Source: Isoetes taiwanensis (lineage: Eukaryota > Streptophyta > Lycopodiopsida > Isoetales > Isoetaceae). From it: DNA of 64,000 nt. Under the pieces are notes generated by a model. The model had not been told where the DNA came from and did no database searches. It worked only from the letters and a program-made list of their open reading frames with translations. The position numbers and the translations under genes were made by a program. Shown here one piece after another: positions 1-12,541 of the stretch (position 1 is the stretch's first letter; the number at the start of each line of letters is the position of its first letter). The stretch spans positions 16,685,491 through 16,749,490 of the forward strand of contig JAJEKV010000001.1 of assembly GCA_021234155.1 (NCBI GenBank). Reading direction: 5' to 3'.

Positions 1-108
1 CGCCAATGGAGTTCTAACCTTCATCCTATTATATCCCCCTCCCCTCTCTCCAAAACCTAAAATTGAATTCAAATTCACAAAGTTAATTATACTACTATAG
101 TATAAAAA

Positions 109-136
109 CTAGTTATGGTGCCCATCGTTGATGGGC
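109..136 (-). mobile_element. Helitron 3' terminus (minus strand)
   Basis: Read on the minus strand, a 7-bp stem with an AAC loop (GCCCATC-AAC-GATGGGC, 136-120) is followed after 7 nt by CTAG (112-109) and then a T. A short hairpin 7-12 nt before CTRR-T is the known Helitron 3' end. Two plus-strand copies near 4.0 and 7.0 kb use the same stem length and loop. The body would extend to higher coordinates; I did not find the 5' TC end. Confidence 0.6.
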
Positions 137-2161
137 TGGGCTTGTTGGATTTATAGGGTTAGGTATCTGGACCTTCCTTGCTTGTGGGCTTTCTCAGCCC
201 AAATGGACTCAAAAGATAGAGCTAGGGGTGATCTCCTACTTGCTCCTAGAGTTGCTTAGGACCGTGATTAGAGAAAAATGTGCCAACACGAATGTCAAAG
301 CTCCTCGCACCTAAGAGAGCACCTTATGGCCCCTAAAGTATGAGGCTTTGCTTGTACTAACTTCATGCATTGCATTTTTAATCTCGCACTTGTTGCATGT
401 GTAAATCATATCCCTTTAAATTTGTAGATTGAAAATTGGCATTGAAGATGAGTTCATAAGGGCACTGCAATTTTGCACGATTTACATCATTATCTAATAT
501 GTTTGGAATGATACTTCTATCTATACATGGTTCTTACTTTAAGCTTCAAGTTGGTTAAGGCCACTCACATGAAGTTGTTGCAATATCTTCCAACAACTTC
601 TCCAAAAGGGCATGTTGATTTCAAACAAATCATATCATATGCATGTCCAAATCATACCTAAGAGAACACCTTAGTTAGACTATGCCAAAAGGGTTTTTCG
701 TCTTGCTATTCGAGTCACAAATATCGAAGTACAATAATAAGCGCTAATTTTTTATAAAACTGTTCATCTCCTCCTCTTATTGCATATTATATTGATATTT
801 GATTGGGATGTTGATGGTTATGTCTATCAATGTATAACTTCAGTTGTGTTGTTAGAACATAGTGTTAAAGCTTACTTTCTAATGAAAAGCTACTTCTTAT
901 GCATTCTGTAATAGTTTATCAACTCAAATCGAAATGCCAATTTTCAACCCACATATTCAAAGGAATAGGTTTACGCATGCAACCAGTGCAAGATAAAATA
1001 AAAAAAAAAAAAAGGTGCAAGATTTAAAAATACGTCTAGATGTATGAAGTTAGTCCTCATACTGCTAGATATATGGGGGCCTTAATGCTAACCCTTTTGG
1101 CGCCGAGGTTGACTCCCATCGCTATTTGCACCGCCCAATCTCTTGCTGTGCACAATATTGGGAGCCGAAATGACTCCCATCCCTATTTGCATCATCCAAT
1201 TACTTTCCACGTACGCCACAATATTTAATTTGCCACATTAACTAAAGCATTTCACACATGAGGCTCAAATTTTTGCTGGGGAGAGGTAACATGTGCTTAA
1301 AATTAAAAGAAAAAACTATAACTACAACACCTCTGCAAATCCAAGGGTTGTATTGTATATTCCCATTTGGATGTATTCTTTAATAAACACATTGTAGTTG
1401 CAAGTTTGAGTGGAGGCTTCGATGGGTCTATTGCAGAAACACACTTGGGCAACACTTGGTCTGTGAAATGATGGTAAGAATGAAACAATGATCGTAAGAA
1501 TGAAACACCTACTTTTTTCAATGTAGTCTTCATGCAGGGGCATATCTAAAGATCATACCAGTTCATAAAAATCATCTGTAGCTGCAAGAATAACCATAAA
1601 GTTGTAAATCTTGAATAGTTCCAACAAAATAAAATACTGACAACCAAGCCATTCTCAATGATGCACATAGTCCTAAATACTTTCCGTTTATATTTTTCAA
1701 GCACAACTTATTGTATTTAATGTATGGATCATTTGTTCTCAACGTTATATGCAGCCTCCACCATATAGATTTCTCTATAGCAATTTTAAGTGCAGAACCA
1801 AGCTCCTTAACCCTCCTCATGGTAAACTTATGGATTCCTGGATGGTAGATGTCAAAGCAGCTAATGGGCCTCTACAGCAAATAAAGTTTTCTAGAATCAT
1901 CAAAAACTATTGTTAAGGTGGTTTGCATAATAGCTTCCTCTTCTAGTGATGGATCCGCCACTATATATTGCTTATACAGAGCGCATGTGAGAGAATAGGG
2001 CACTACATCCCGTGTGCCTGTGTGTCTCTTGGAAAACAATTACCAGCAAGGCTATCTGTTAAGCATACAATGTTAATCGCTTTTTAACAAAAAAGGGGAA
2101 GAAGCTCATTCAGATCTTACATTGTCGGATCAAGCTACACAGATGTGCTCCATGCTATGCT
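137..2161. other. No gene recognised
   Basis: This is AT-rich DNA without a convincing coding region. It holds an A-run near 1000-1014 and short open frames on both strands (for example 1040-1228 plus and 1572-1820 minus) that show no recognisable motif. It may be the body of the minus-strand Helitron that ends at 109. Confidence 0.5.
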
Positions 2162-2371
2162 ATGCTATGAATAATATCTGTCCACCAATTGTAGATTTGC
2201 CAGCATCTGCAGGTCAACAAATGAAATGCTTAAATGAAATTACTTCCTTAATATAGACCACAGTATACTTACCAACATGCCCAATAAAAACAACATTTAA
2301 GTGTTTCAATTCATCGGGTTCTTCAATCAGCTCTTTGCATGATGGCTCAGCTGGATCATCAGAAGGATCAT
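2162..2371 (-). pseudogene. eRF3/GSPT1-like release-factor GTPase, two-exon fragment
   Basis: Two exons read on the minus strand. Exon 2371-2273 starts after a TAG acceptor, encodes an acidic stretch ending PDELKHLNVVFIGHV, and stops at a GTAAGT donor. The next exon begins after TGACCTGCAG at 2206 and continues DAGKSTIGGQILF. Spliced together they give the G1/P-loop GHVDAGKST with the HLNVVFIGHV lead typical of eRF3, the GTPase that works with eRF1 in translation termination; HBS1 and EF-1alpha usually read differently here. After GGQILF the frame falls into a TATGC repeat (about 2150-2170), and the switch regions and the rest of the GTPase are absent. A further possible exon (2497-2421, about ELAASALQDLNIDSYTG, after a TTTCAG acceptor) lies upstream. 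Its position between Helitron ends suggests a captured fragment. Family identity is strong; functionality is unlikely. Confidence 0.7.
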
Positions 2372-2547
2372 CTATAAATGCAGCCAAAATATAAGTCTAA
2401 TGCTTCTGATGAGCAAGAGGATTAGCAGGTTAAATTTGCACCAGTATAAGAATCGATATTTAAATCTTGCAGCGCTGATGCTGCCAGCTCCACATCTGAA
2501 ATCCGCAAACATAAGTTATGTTTACCAGACAACTCATGACAAAATCC

Positions 2548-3504
2548 TCAAGGGACATAATCTTCTAGATATGCTCTTTCAAGCAAAGCAGCAATTGCTG
2601 CATCTACCTGCGAAGATTTCAAGCGTTTTGTTTCCATAATTTCTATCTTACTTTCTGCACAAACGATGTCATTGGTACGTTTCTCCAAATTTGAATCTTC
2701 TTGGTTGCTCCTGTGTATCTTGCCAGAAGTATAACAAAGGGCTTGCGCTGATAAAATAACACAAAATTTTACTAACTCAAGCACCAGAGCTCTCGCTTGA
2801 GGAGGATGGTACAATATGCATAATATACACAGCAGCCAGCTTAAACATTCATGAAAGAAAATGTGGATGCTTTCAGACTTTCTGGTAAGGTGGGCAGGAG
2901 ACGTGCATTCCGTCACATGTTTTTGTAAATCAGACTTAATTGAATTCAGAGCTTCTTTATGGGCAACATGAAAAAGAAGTCTGAGAAGCACAAATACCTG
3001 TTGTGCTAAAGTCGAATCCAAAACTATTCCATAGGAAGGAGAGTTTATAAGAAGCCAATCCGTGACCTTATTTTTATCTATATTCTTCAAATTTTACACC
3101 GCTTTAACTAATGGGAATGATGAAGAAACCGTTGACAGATCTTTCCAAGCCAAAACGTTTTTCTCTAGCATCCACAATTCCGATGGAAGCAGACTTTTTT
3201 CTAACCACTCTGCCCTCCCGTTTACAGGATCTGGTTGGCCGTATCTTACCTCATCAAGAGCATGTTCAACACTTCCTGTATCACTTATCTCATCACTTAT
3301 ACACTTCGGCATCCTAAATGAATTGCATGGAGGCCTAATATTGTAAGAAGCTTCCTGGACAACCGCTGGGGCATCTTCATAAAAGAACCAACTGCCCAGA
3401 TTGATCTGGTTAGGGTTATGAATTGGACCTGCAGTTTTAACTTCGTCCCCTCGATCTGGATTGAGCTTAGAAGTATTTGTGGGCGGCAGTAGCAGACCCG
3501 CCAA
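2548..3504 (-). pseudogene. Unrecognised protein, one in-frame stop
   Basis: A minus-strand coding frame of about 318 codons is broken by a single TAA at 3096-3094. The two halves are in the same frame: the upstream part ends SSSFPLVKAV and the downstream part resumes NLKNIDKNKVTDWLL. The gap is too short to be an intron. The upstream half is rich in P, N and acidic residues and contains AEWLEKSLLPSELW. The downstream half is mostly helical and hydrophobic, with a Cys-rich stretch (CLSWLLCILCILYH), and ends KSSQVDAAIAALLERAYLED. I do not recognise the family. It lies just upstream, in the same orientation, of the eRF3-like fragment, so the two may be pieces of one captured segment or unrelated neighbours. 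The single stop could also mark a recent pseudogene or a base error. Confidence 0.4.
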
Positions 3505-3975
3505 GGATTTGCAACCGAGCCCTGCCCTGCCCTTGCCCTGGAAATCAAAATCAAGGACCGTCCAAAATTTTAAGTGAAATCTGGGCCGTCGAAAATTTTA
3601 GGGTTTTATGCACGACATAACACTAAAACTTTATAATAAAGGATAAAGGATGAAATTAATTGTCCTTCATCCTCTTTCCACTCCACTATACCAAGTCCAA
3701 TGTAACCAAAGCTTGATAATGCTGGACAAAACTTACTAGCCATATATATTTACTTCATATATTCACCCAATAACTAAGATGAAAAGGCCAAAACAAGTCA
3801 ATATATAAAATGAGACTACCCCAAATTTATGCACCTCTATATTTATACAAGTCAAAGAGAAAGTACATACGACTTCTAGAAGAAGCAATAACTAATTATT
3901 CAAATACAAGAAGAGGTAGCATCATCTGCAAAAGCAAGAAGTTAAGTTCATTTTCTAGAATAGAACTGTATCTAT
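3505..3975. other. No gene recognised; Helitron 3' interior
   Basis: AT-rich sequence leading to the Helitron hairpin at 3976. I see no convincing coding region. Confidence 0.4.
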
Positions 3976-4004
3976 GCCCGGCAACGTCGGGCACCCGTTA
4001 CTAG
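3976..4004 (+). mobile_element. Helitron 3' terminus
   Basis: Stem GCCCGGC (3976-3982), loop AAC, stem GTCGGGC (3986-3992, one G-T pair), 8 nt, then CTAG at 4001-4004 followed by T. This is the canonical Helitron 3' end. The same TATGCCCGGCAACG block recurs at 6975. The insertion would extend leftward and could include the gene fragments at 2162-3504; the 5' TC end was not located. Confidence 0.7.
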
Positions 4005-4177
4005 TATTAATTAAAACCCAAGTATGCTAAATTATTCATAATATGTTAACTAATCCTATTGTTTAAATTCGGTTTTTCCATCAAGTGGAAAAGTTTTTGG
4101 ATCTTTTTTTTCAGGTTGGTTTTCAAAGGTTTTAGAGATTTTAGCTGTTGGCAAAAGTTTCCGGCAGCTTAGCAGGG

Positions 4178-4349
4178 TCTGTTGGAGGAGGCCTTGAAAC
4201 TGTTTCTACAAATGCCACAACTGGATGTGGTATCATCTACTGCCATGATGTCAGCTTATGGCCAAAGTGGCCAGTTGAGGAGACCATTCAGCTCTTTCAT
4301 TATCTATCTGCTGAAGGTATTTCACCACATTTGCCATCTTTATTGATGC
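4178..4349 (+). pseudogene. PPR (PLS-class) protein fragment with frameshift
   Basis: One frame reads EEALKLFLQMPQLDVVSS followed by TAMMSAYGQSGQ, which matches the consensus of a plant organellar PPR repeat (AxxLFxxMPxxDVVSWTAMIxAYxQxG). A shift then brings the adjoining frame, QLFHYLSAEGISP, which is the end of the same repeat (EALxLFxxMxxxGxxP). About one and a half repeats survive, with Trp replaced by Ser in VVSW and no start or C-terminal E/DYW domain. Intact members bind organelle RNA for editing or processing. The copy is dead, lying beside a Helitron end. Confidence 0.72.
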
Positions 4350-6977
4350 ATGCACCGCCTTGGCCGAAGGAAAAAGTTGGCTGTTTATTTCGAATTTTTC
4401 AGGTTTGAACAAGCTCAGGGCTCCAAATATTTGAGCGAAAATATATGGAGCACATATGTTTGCCTATTCCATATCATGATTGCTCATACTCTGCATTTTC
4501 TATGGTGTTGTAACAGGTCGTGTACTTAGCCCGAGTAGATCCTGGATTATCTAAGCTCTATATCATAACATGAGCTCTTATCGGGATTGTTTTTTATTAG
4601 CTGGGGAAGCGAATTGGCTAGGACAAGGTCAGAATGGGCAGTTAAATGGCCTCCACACTTCATAATCCAAAAGTTTAGCATTCTTTTTTTCTTAGGGTAT
4701 GAGTTTAACACTCTTGCAAATCACGGCATTGATGACAACATTTTATTGTATTTATATCTTGATTATATTTCGCAATGATTTTATCTCTTCACAGTGGCTA
4801 TTGCTTGATGCAGAAATATGCAAATCTGAAACATCTCTTTAAATAGTGGAGTTTAGATTCTTAGAGGTCTACTTTTGAATAACCTCCGAGGTTGAGGAAA
4901 CGTGAATAAAGTATTTACCTTTTATTTGCAGAGTGCTCAAGTTGTACTTGCAGCTTTGACCTGACGTTTGACTAATAAGCATTTTGAAGAGTTCCATGGC
5001 TTCTATTGAGGTATTTAAATCTTTTTACCACTATTGGAATTTGTAAGAAGCAGCAGTAGTTATTGTTGTTATGTTCTTTGTTTAATCACTATGTTCATAA
5101 GTGTCTATTTATTTAAATGTTTGCTACTGTGAACATGACATTGGATGTATTATGTGCCTAAAGGTAGAATAAAATGCTACTCCCACAGATCTTGAAGATA
5201 TGACATTATTGTTATAGGATACATAGACAGAAAAACCATGTTATACATAAGCAAAAGTGGCATTTCATGTTTTGGAAGATTGCTTCATGCTGCCCAGGAC
5301 ATTGAGGAGACATATGGAAGCTTTCTTGCCCCAGTTTATGTCTTGCCATATCAAATTAAAAGTAGTTAAATAGTTTTACTTAACGCAGCATTGCGCATTT
5401 ATTATTTTCTTCAACATGAAAATCAGTTTTTGCCTTACCACTTAGCACTGATGTGTGATGGAGATGATGCCTTGAATTCTGAATCCAATGTTGAGTCTGA
5501 TGTTAGCAACATGGATTCTGATACGTACTTCAATAAAAAGACAAATTTGGGCTCCCTGTGTATACAAGGTACAAATTGTTCCTTATCTGCATTACTATTC
5601 ATGTGCAAGAGCAAATTGTTATTTTTCCATCGTATGATCCTATGACACTAGAGAGCTTGGCATAATCGTCTGTAAGATATGTCTTTGTTAGCTGTTAGCC
5701 TATACTCATTGGCACTGTTGTACGGCCACACCATGTCAGATGATGTTCAACAATCGCAGACAAGTAACATGTTTTTCGATTGTCATAGGTGGTGTTTCAA
5801 ACATGGTCGCGGGGCCCTTACTGGGTGAGTCACTTGAGAGGTTTCCTAACTAGATGAAATGTCTTCAGTTGCCCTACAATTTCTTGCTATTGGATTGGCT
5901 ATAAATTCTCTTACCATTATGAAGTTTTTTATAGTAGCTATTAATTTTAGTATAAATTAAACCCATTCCAAACACATACAGCACTGAAGACAAAGACATT
6001 GCAGACACATGCAACACGTGTCATTATGTGAACCTTAACACGGACATGAAGTAGTTATAGAAAAGTGGAGTCGATAGCTCTTAGGAAAGAGTTCCTACTA
6101 AAATTTAATGTAAGACATGAAATATACACAGGAGCAAATCTATGGACACCTTAAAAATTATGGCATACAATTGCAATAAATCTAATCCAACCTGGGCTAG
6201 AGCAAAGCAACTCAAAATACGAGTTTCCACAAAGTCTGTGTTTCTACTCATTCATCACAATATAGAAATCTTTATATCTCAATATAATTTACATTTCCTC
6301 CACCAGATACCAATTTGATGACATGTCGTTCAGTTTCTCTTAAAGCTCGGAAATGCTATGGAGTGACATCTTTAAGAGCAGGTTCACATGATAAAGTAGG
6401 TTCACCAATTAAGCGTTGATAGTGTAATCTATGTTCTTCTGATATAGAATGTTCCATGACATTTTATTTTAACTCTGGCCATTGGCATTTGTAATTTATA
6501 TAATTATGCATTTCACATCATAGTACCTTCAATAAACTGGCAGAGTATGCTAGATGTGTCAATTCTTCTTGACATTTGTATTCTATCCCTTTCTTCATGG
6601 CCATGCCAAAGACCCTTTGCTCATGACGATGTTGAAGATTGACAATGCACTTCATACTCCCACATACACTCACACCTCCCTTCCCTTTTAGGATCATGTC
6701 AAATACAGAAATTACAAATCCAACTAATTATCCAAAATGCAACAAGACAAATATAAGGAATGAGGTTCAAATCTCACAAATGTTTCAATTTTAAAACCAA
6801 CCCCATCCCCCACCCAAACAAAAAAAAAAAAAAAACAAAAAAAAAACAAAATCGTAAATTATATACCACTACCAAATAGTTTTCATTGTAAGCATCAAAC
6901 TAACAATGTCACAATGTACAACACATTGGACGACTCCATGCTAAGGATGGGTACGTAATGCACATATATTTATTTAT
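4350..6977. other. Gene-poor AT-rich DNA; short open frames only
   Basis: No recognisable gene. A plus-strand open frame at 5391-5645 has an acidic, Ser/Asp-rich middle (DALNSESNVESDVSNMDSD) and could be a stray exon, but I see no splice context that supports it. A and A/C runs occur at about 6820-6850. The right end is the interior of the Helitron that ends at 7006. Confidence 0.4.
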
Positions 6978-7006
6978 GCCCGGCAACGCCGGGCCTCCAT
7001 TACTAG
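6978..7006 (+). mobile_element. Helitron 3' terminus
   Basis: A perfect 7-bp stem GCCCGGC (6978-6984), AAC loop and GCCGGGC (6988-6994), then 8 nt and CTAG at 7003-7006 followed by T. It shares TTAT/TCTATGCCCGGCAACG and ATTACTAG/GTTACTAG with the copy ending at 4004, so both belong to one family. The 5' end was not found. Confidence 0.72.
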
Positions 7007-9026
7007 TTGTTAATAATTTAGTTTAAAGGGTGCCACCTGGTCCAAATCGATTTGGCAAGGTAAAGCTACTAAGTTTGGGTCACCCCCAATTTGCCCAAAT
7101 TCGAATTGGAGCCAATTGGAGAGGGAGGAGGAGCTTATTCAACCTGTAGAGCATAGAGGACTTAAGAGATGGGAGATCTAGCTCAGATACCAGTTAGTAG
7201 GCTTTGTTAGCTTGAGATTCTAGGTAGAGATTAACCCTTGGTTGTTTAGATAGATGATTAATCTCTTATTGATGCTCTATTTAAAGTTATGAATGGATTT
7301 ATGAATTATGGTAGATCTTCTGTTGCACCTCTTATGCTTGTGGGATTACGGGGGGGTAGAGACCTAAAGGCTATGTTGAAATAGAGATGCTCCTAGCTAG
7401 AATCCCTTAAATCCCATTAAATGCGGCATGTGCACAAGAGCCCATCTGGCTGTGGAGGTTATGATATGATTGAGCACCAGATAACGAACACTATGGTGAA
7501 GTGGAGGTGGAGCCTTGCTGAGGGCTCCTATAGTGTGCTAGGCTTATAGTCGGTCACTGCGTGGGGGTCGGGTATGGGTCTGACACCGCATGGGTTGCAG
7601 GTACCGTCTGGAGGGATGCCCTGGGCTCATTAGGTGTGGTGAGCCGACCTATAGATTTAGGGGGGTAAGTCGAGTACGGGTGTGTGGGCGCCAGTGGTGC
7701 CACGATCCTCTAGCCACCCATGGAACCATGGTGCTCCAGGAAGGAACTTTTCCCATTCCTGCCTCATTGAACTAGGGAGATGCAAGAGTAGTCTCAAAAG
7801 GTAATTCGATGAGATTACATCTCCGGAAGGCCACAATCATGCCATAGCATGTTTCAGCCTAGCTGTAAAGTGTGCACATGAGGGGCAGATGGAGTGGACT
7901 ATTGTAGCCATTGTTCTTTGCCAGCCAACGTCTGTTGTTATCCGGAGGCCCTGACTATCAATTGACCCTCTTGGAGTCTGAGCCTGGGATATAGAACCTT
8001 CATTCTTGATGCATTTCGTACATGTATTATTATTATATGATGTTTTCTTGATGATGGATGGACCACCCTTTGTGATAATATATTATTGATTTATATTGTT
8101 GTCAGGTGTTAACATATATGTATGCTTTTGCTATATAGGATTCCCATAGAAGGTGTGGGACGAATGACACCTCCGTGTCCTTCACTGGGACACTTGCCCA
8201 TCACAAGTGGTCCGAGTCAGACGGTAGGCCTTTCCTTGGTGATGGAATCGCCATGGGAGGGGAATTTCCCATATTTATACGACGGGAGCATCGTATAGAT
8301 TCGAGGAGCGTCACAGTCTTACAACACTTGACTATGCACATATGGCTAAATTATAATAACTAAAAGAAAGAAGATGCTTACTCTTTTCCTTTTGTGTCCT
8401 TTTATACTTATTTCTTCTTTTTCAAGAAGGCACATGGAAGAAACAGAGAATCTATGCCTTTTTTATATCATAACAAGATTGAGTTTTTGTTTATAGACCC
8501 TCAAGAAATATGAGTAGGAAATATATTTCTATGAGCAAGACAAGAATAACTCTCTGTATATGTCGTAAATCTATTTCTTTACAATGCTACATGTTAGATG
8601 ATAAACAAGACTACTTGTCAGCTTCTCACCGTTAAACTCAAAGAAGCCTAGCAGCCATGACTATGCTGCCAGACAGTGCATTCCAACTACCTTCTTTGGA
8701 TAACAGTAGTCATCAATACAAGGATTTCTGTCTAAACATTTTTGTATCCTTAATGACTACCTATTGCATGAATATTTTTCAAGTCCAGTTGACAAACCAT
8801 CACATAGCTCTCCATGTAGTATGAAAAGCAATTGTTTTGTTCTGGTCTTACATGCAAAGCTAAGTAAGACTCCTGATCACCTTTTGATATGGATAGGAAA
8901 CCGTCTCTAATATTTCTTATGGATGAGTATTTCAGATTAGCAATGCAATGTCTCTAATAACAAGATAACCTCTAAGATGCCGCATGGATGATAAACCCAT
9001 AAGCTCATTGCACAATATAGCTCCAA
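7007..9026. other. No gene recognised
   Basis: A moderately GC-richer block (about 7430-7760 and 8150-8330) carries open frames at 7590-7775 and 8175-8363 without recognisable motifs. It may be decayed retroelement DNA. No RNA gene was seen. Confidence 0.35.
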
Positions 9027-9366
9027 ATGTTCTCACAAAGCCATCATTTTAATACCTCTTTGCAGAACTATAAGGGTTCTTATTCAAAAGAGCTTCTTTC
9101 GAACGTGGTTGTAGTTGTGCAGTGTTCAATGGATCCTCCTCCTCTGCAGTTGCAAATTGTATATTGGCATTACTATTTGAGGAACTCGGTATTGTTCAGA
9201 TTCTCCTTATCAAGAAGACATGCACCTTTACCTTTTCAACCTTTGCCTAATATGGCATACACATGTATAAATACTGATCTCATATTGAATAAAGTTTCAT
9301 CTTGTTTTATGGGCAAAGAGTTGCATTCATAAGCTCCTCTTTGCTACGTTCTTCCCATTCTTAACA
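9027..9366 (+). mobile_element. Copia-type 5' LTR, 3' part
   Basis: The segment has the order expected at the end of an LTR: a TATA-like TATAAATA at 9266-9273, an AATAAA signal at 9288-9293 and a terminal CA at 9365-9366. The primer-binding site follows immediately. The LTR start is uncertain (a TG at about 9030 is possible) and I see no matching 3' LTR downstream. Confidence 0.5.
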
Positions 9367-10330
9367 TGGTATCAAAGCCAAATTCTTCGACCACAACCTT
9401 TCTTGGCCTCACTGGAACGAAGACACTCTGTGTGTTCTCTGATCTGGCTTTACTGTATGGAAGCTAAAAATGGAGCTAGGTATTGGAAAGTGATAAGCTT
9501 TTTAATTATGTGACTGGTAAGATCCCAGTTCCAACACAACCTTTGTCCCTAGGGGATTCACCTAAATGTATCTTGGATATGGCATCTGCATTCCTAGGGT
9601 CAGGCAAAACCCCCTTATCATATGCAGAAAACTGGCTTGATATCCCCTTATAATACAACTAGACAAGTGAAATAAATGGTAAATACCCCTTATTATAAGT
9701 ATAAGTACGAAATAGGCAATAACAAATCCCTTAATGTACACTCAAATGGTTTATACGCATAACACAAGTGAATCCCCCTTGCCTTTGTCAAGTGTTGGAC
9801 TGTTGGATACTAGCAGAGCTAAGTATGATACGAGTGTAATTTTTTTTATGTTTTTTTCAAAACATTAAAAAAGTTTTTTCTTTTGAAGAATATTCAAATA
9901 TTCCCCTCGGTTGTGACAATTATATTTTAATCAAAATGCTAGAAGGCATATATATTCAATACAACATTTTTAAAATCACGGAATGAATATAATATCACAC
10001 ATGCCTACAACTTTACATGCCTGGATTCGGACAGGTTGGTTTATGGGACATGTATGGCATTGGCTATTCCATTCTTGGCTTCTAAATTGTTAAAGACATC
10101 TCGTACTGTTCTACCGGACGCATCCTGTTTACTAAATCCACCCCAGAACCAAGTCCAGTAGTGGACATCTTGAATATGTCATCTTTCATTCTCATCATCA
10201 TCAAAAAGAAGATACCATGAAAGTACTAGCATCTGTGTTTCAAAGACAAAATTTGAGAAAAAATAGAGAACATTTAACCAAAGATTGTCCTTTGATCAAG
10301 GGTTTATGCTTTAAGCTCCCGCTCTATTGA
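9367..10330 (+). pseudogene. Copia retrotransposon PBS and decayed gag
   Basis: TGGTATCAAAGCC at 9367-9379 matches, with one change, the initiator-Met tRNA primer-binding site (TGGTATCAGAGCC) of plant Copia elements. Downstream, frame pieces read TVWKLKMEL, then after a shift LESDKLFNYVTGKIPVP (about 9487-9535), which is the start of a Copia gag (WKxKMexxLexxxLxxyVxG). At 10271-10303 HLTKDCPLIKG resembles the end of a gag zinc knuckle (GHxxxDCP). No integrase or reverse transcriptase is visible, so the element is truncated and dead. Confidence 0.55.
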
Positions 10331-12541
10331 TTTTATTTGTCAATTCCCAAGGAAAATTCACAATTCGAATTATTGCATTGCAAGTGGCCACAACAATGTG
10401 CTAATTTACACAGTCGGAAAAGTTAGAAATAGATGTAGTCATACTACAATGAGGATTCAGATTCTATTCCAATCATGACATGGGCTTCGAACATCTCTTT
10501 TCACTTGGTAGTTCATAGATTATAGTATCATTGTAAGATCTCGCAAATGGTTCACCCTTACAGACTTCCCTACCTCTACTGCCCAACTCTTCAGCTTACT
10601 ATTACTACCATTTGTGATCAAGTGCTCGAACATCGACATTTTTAGAAGAGTCCAAAAATTTTTAGAATAGAGCATGATGGAGAATTGAAACTTTTGAGGG
10701 TACCGGTGACAATTATACTGAACCAAATTCTCTATCAACCACATAAACTCCATTATTGTTAGGCTTAACCACATATAATAAGGAGTCATCGTCACTCTCC
10801 TCTGACACTTGTTGCGACATCATACTACCAAATTGAAAATCAAAACAAAGTAGAACAAGTTTGTTACTATGCAATTAACATTAGATGCAATTAACTGTTG
10901 TTTACCTGGAGAAGTCAAGCTAAGTAGCACCAGTTATTCTTCTATTTAGGGGCACCATGTTGTTGTCGATAGTATATTCCTGTCTAAGTTTAGTTGTGCT
11001 CTATGATCATTTTTGGTTGCTCGAAGGGCAAACCCTTGCTTGGGTGTTGGGCTGGAAGAATATTTTGGATTTACCATCAGTATTACTTGATTTACCATCA
11101 GTATTTTTGGATTTACCATCAGTGTTGGGTTTACCATCAGTATTACTTGATGCGAAGCAACTGCCCAGGGCTCCATTGATTTGCATTATCTTGCTTTAGC
11201 AAGCCATCGCACCGTCGAGACTTGAAGCAGAGTTGCAGCCGACACTGGAATGCCCTCTCTTATGCATCCAGGTAACAGCCATGGATGCAACTGTTTAAGC
11301 TGCCACAACTCTGCCACAACTCTGGTCGATTTTTGAGCTTATGTCCCAATTCTGGCCTCTAACGTTGGTCGTGGATGCAACTCCTCTTGCACAACTGCTA
11401 GCAATTGCATCACATGTCTTGTTTGCAGTTGCAATGACCATCCAAATGCTTCTACTCCAATATCCAGTTCTGGCAGGTCAGCTCGCAGAAGTGAATGAAC
11501 AGCAGAGGCAGGAGCAAGAATGGAAGTTTTGTCGGGCAACACATTGCGAAAGCACATTATTTTATGCTAGTTTACAAGGGGACCGTACCAATGCCTCGAC
11601 TATTCTTCTTTTCTTAGACAATGTAGATAAACAATGGTAAGTGTCACTATCATAAACCATATTGCACATTACTTGTATTATTTTGTTTTGTTGACATCTT
11701 TAGACAAAATATATCTTTTGAAAAGCATCCAAGGTTAGATCAGTGGTACACATTTTATTATTTTACTTTGTTGAGACAAAACTAAAGTTTTGTGGGCAAA
11801 TAACAAAAAATATCGGTCTACACCTGATGCAAATCCACCGGATGCTCTGCTTTTAGATCTTCAATCTCATAGTGGTTGTGGCGCTACTAGGGAATAGCAC
11901 TATTCCTATGACAGGTTGTAAGTTTATTTTCTGCCTTTCACGATCGTAAATTTTCATAGATCGTCTTTTCTGCAATGAATGATATGGGAATGACACCTTT
12001 GCCATATTTTTACAAAGACAAAATGCTTAAATGAGGGGATGGCACAGTACCTTGTTCTTTCTAAAGACTTATCACCTTTTTTTTTTTTCCTTTGCAAGAG
12101 GGAACGATCGTTCCCTTTGCTTTCCTCAATATTTTATTCGAAATATTTGTGTCCCTTTGCAAGGGAACAAAACATTTTCTCAAGTTGTTTGTTTGATGTT
12201 ACTTTGCAAAGATGGTGAAGAGCATGAATTTGCTAGGAGTAGCAAACAATATGGCCCTCAAACATATGCAGATTCCTTTGAACTTGCAAATGCCATAGTC
12301 TACTTTATAGTCATTGTTCTAGTCAAAAGAAGAACAATGGCTACAAAGCAGACCACTGCATTAGATTGAATTCTGCATTAGATGCAGTAGTCTATGTGCT
12401 ATTCGGCAGTATTTCTTGTGCTAGCTATTAATTTGCATGATCTACACGTTCAGTTAACTGATAAACATTTTTCAAAAATGCACAGAATTAAGCTTAACAA
12501 GTAGTTTGCATATGTGGAAGCAGTTGCACCATCTGTTTATG
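10331..12541. other. No gene recognised; short open frames
   Basis: Low-complexity AT-rich DNA with open frames at 10520-10795 (-), 11341-11640 (+, about 99 codons, VDATPLAQLLAIASHVLF) and 12031-12369 (+). None shows a family motif or clear splice sites. These could be remnants of the 5' exons of the gene that carries the G-patch exon at 56.6 kb, but I cannot support that from sequence. Confidence 0.3.
11069..11141. repeat. Short tandem repeat, about 21 bp, four copies
   Basis: TTTACCATCAGT recurs four times with spacings of about 21, 21 and 18 bp. All spacings are multiples of three, and the minus strand reads a repeated LMVNP/ILMVN peptide. It could be a coding minisatellite or chance slippage. 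Confidence 0.7.

Noticed and set aside
970-1016. Poly(A) tail marking a LINE or SINE insertion
   Set aside because: I found no target duplication and no recognisable SINE A/B box or LINE protein upstream.
3062-3346. Plus-strand frames over 3.06-3.35 kb
   Set aside because: They are antisense shadows of the better minus-strand coding frame.
7590-7775. Possible small protein gene
   Set aside because: No homologous motif, no splice or promoter context; composition alone explains the open frame.
9027-9332. 101-codon plus-strand protein
   Set aside because: It lies wholly within the Copia-type LTR, which carries TATA and AATAAA signals; it is chance coding.
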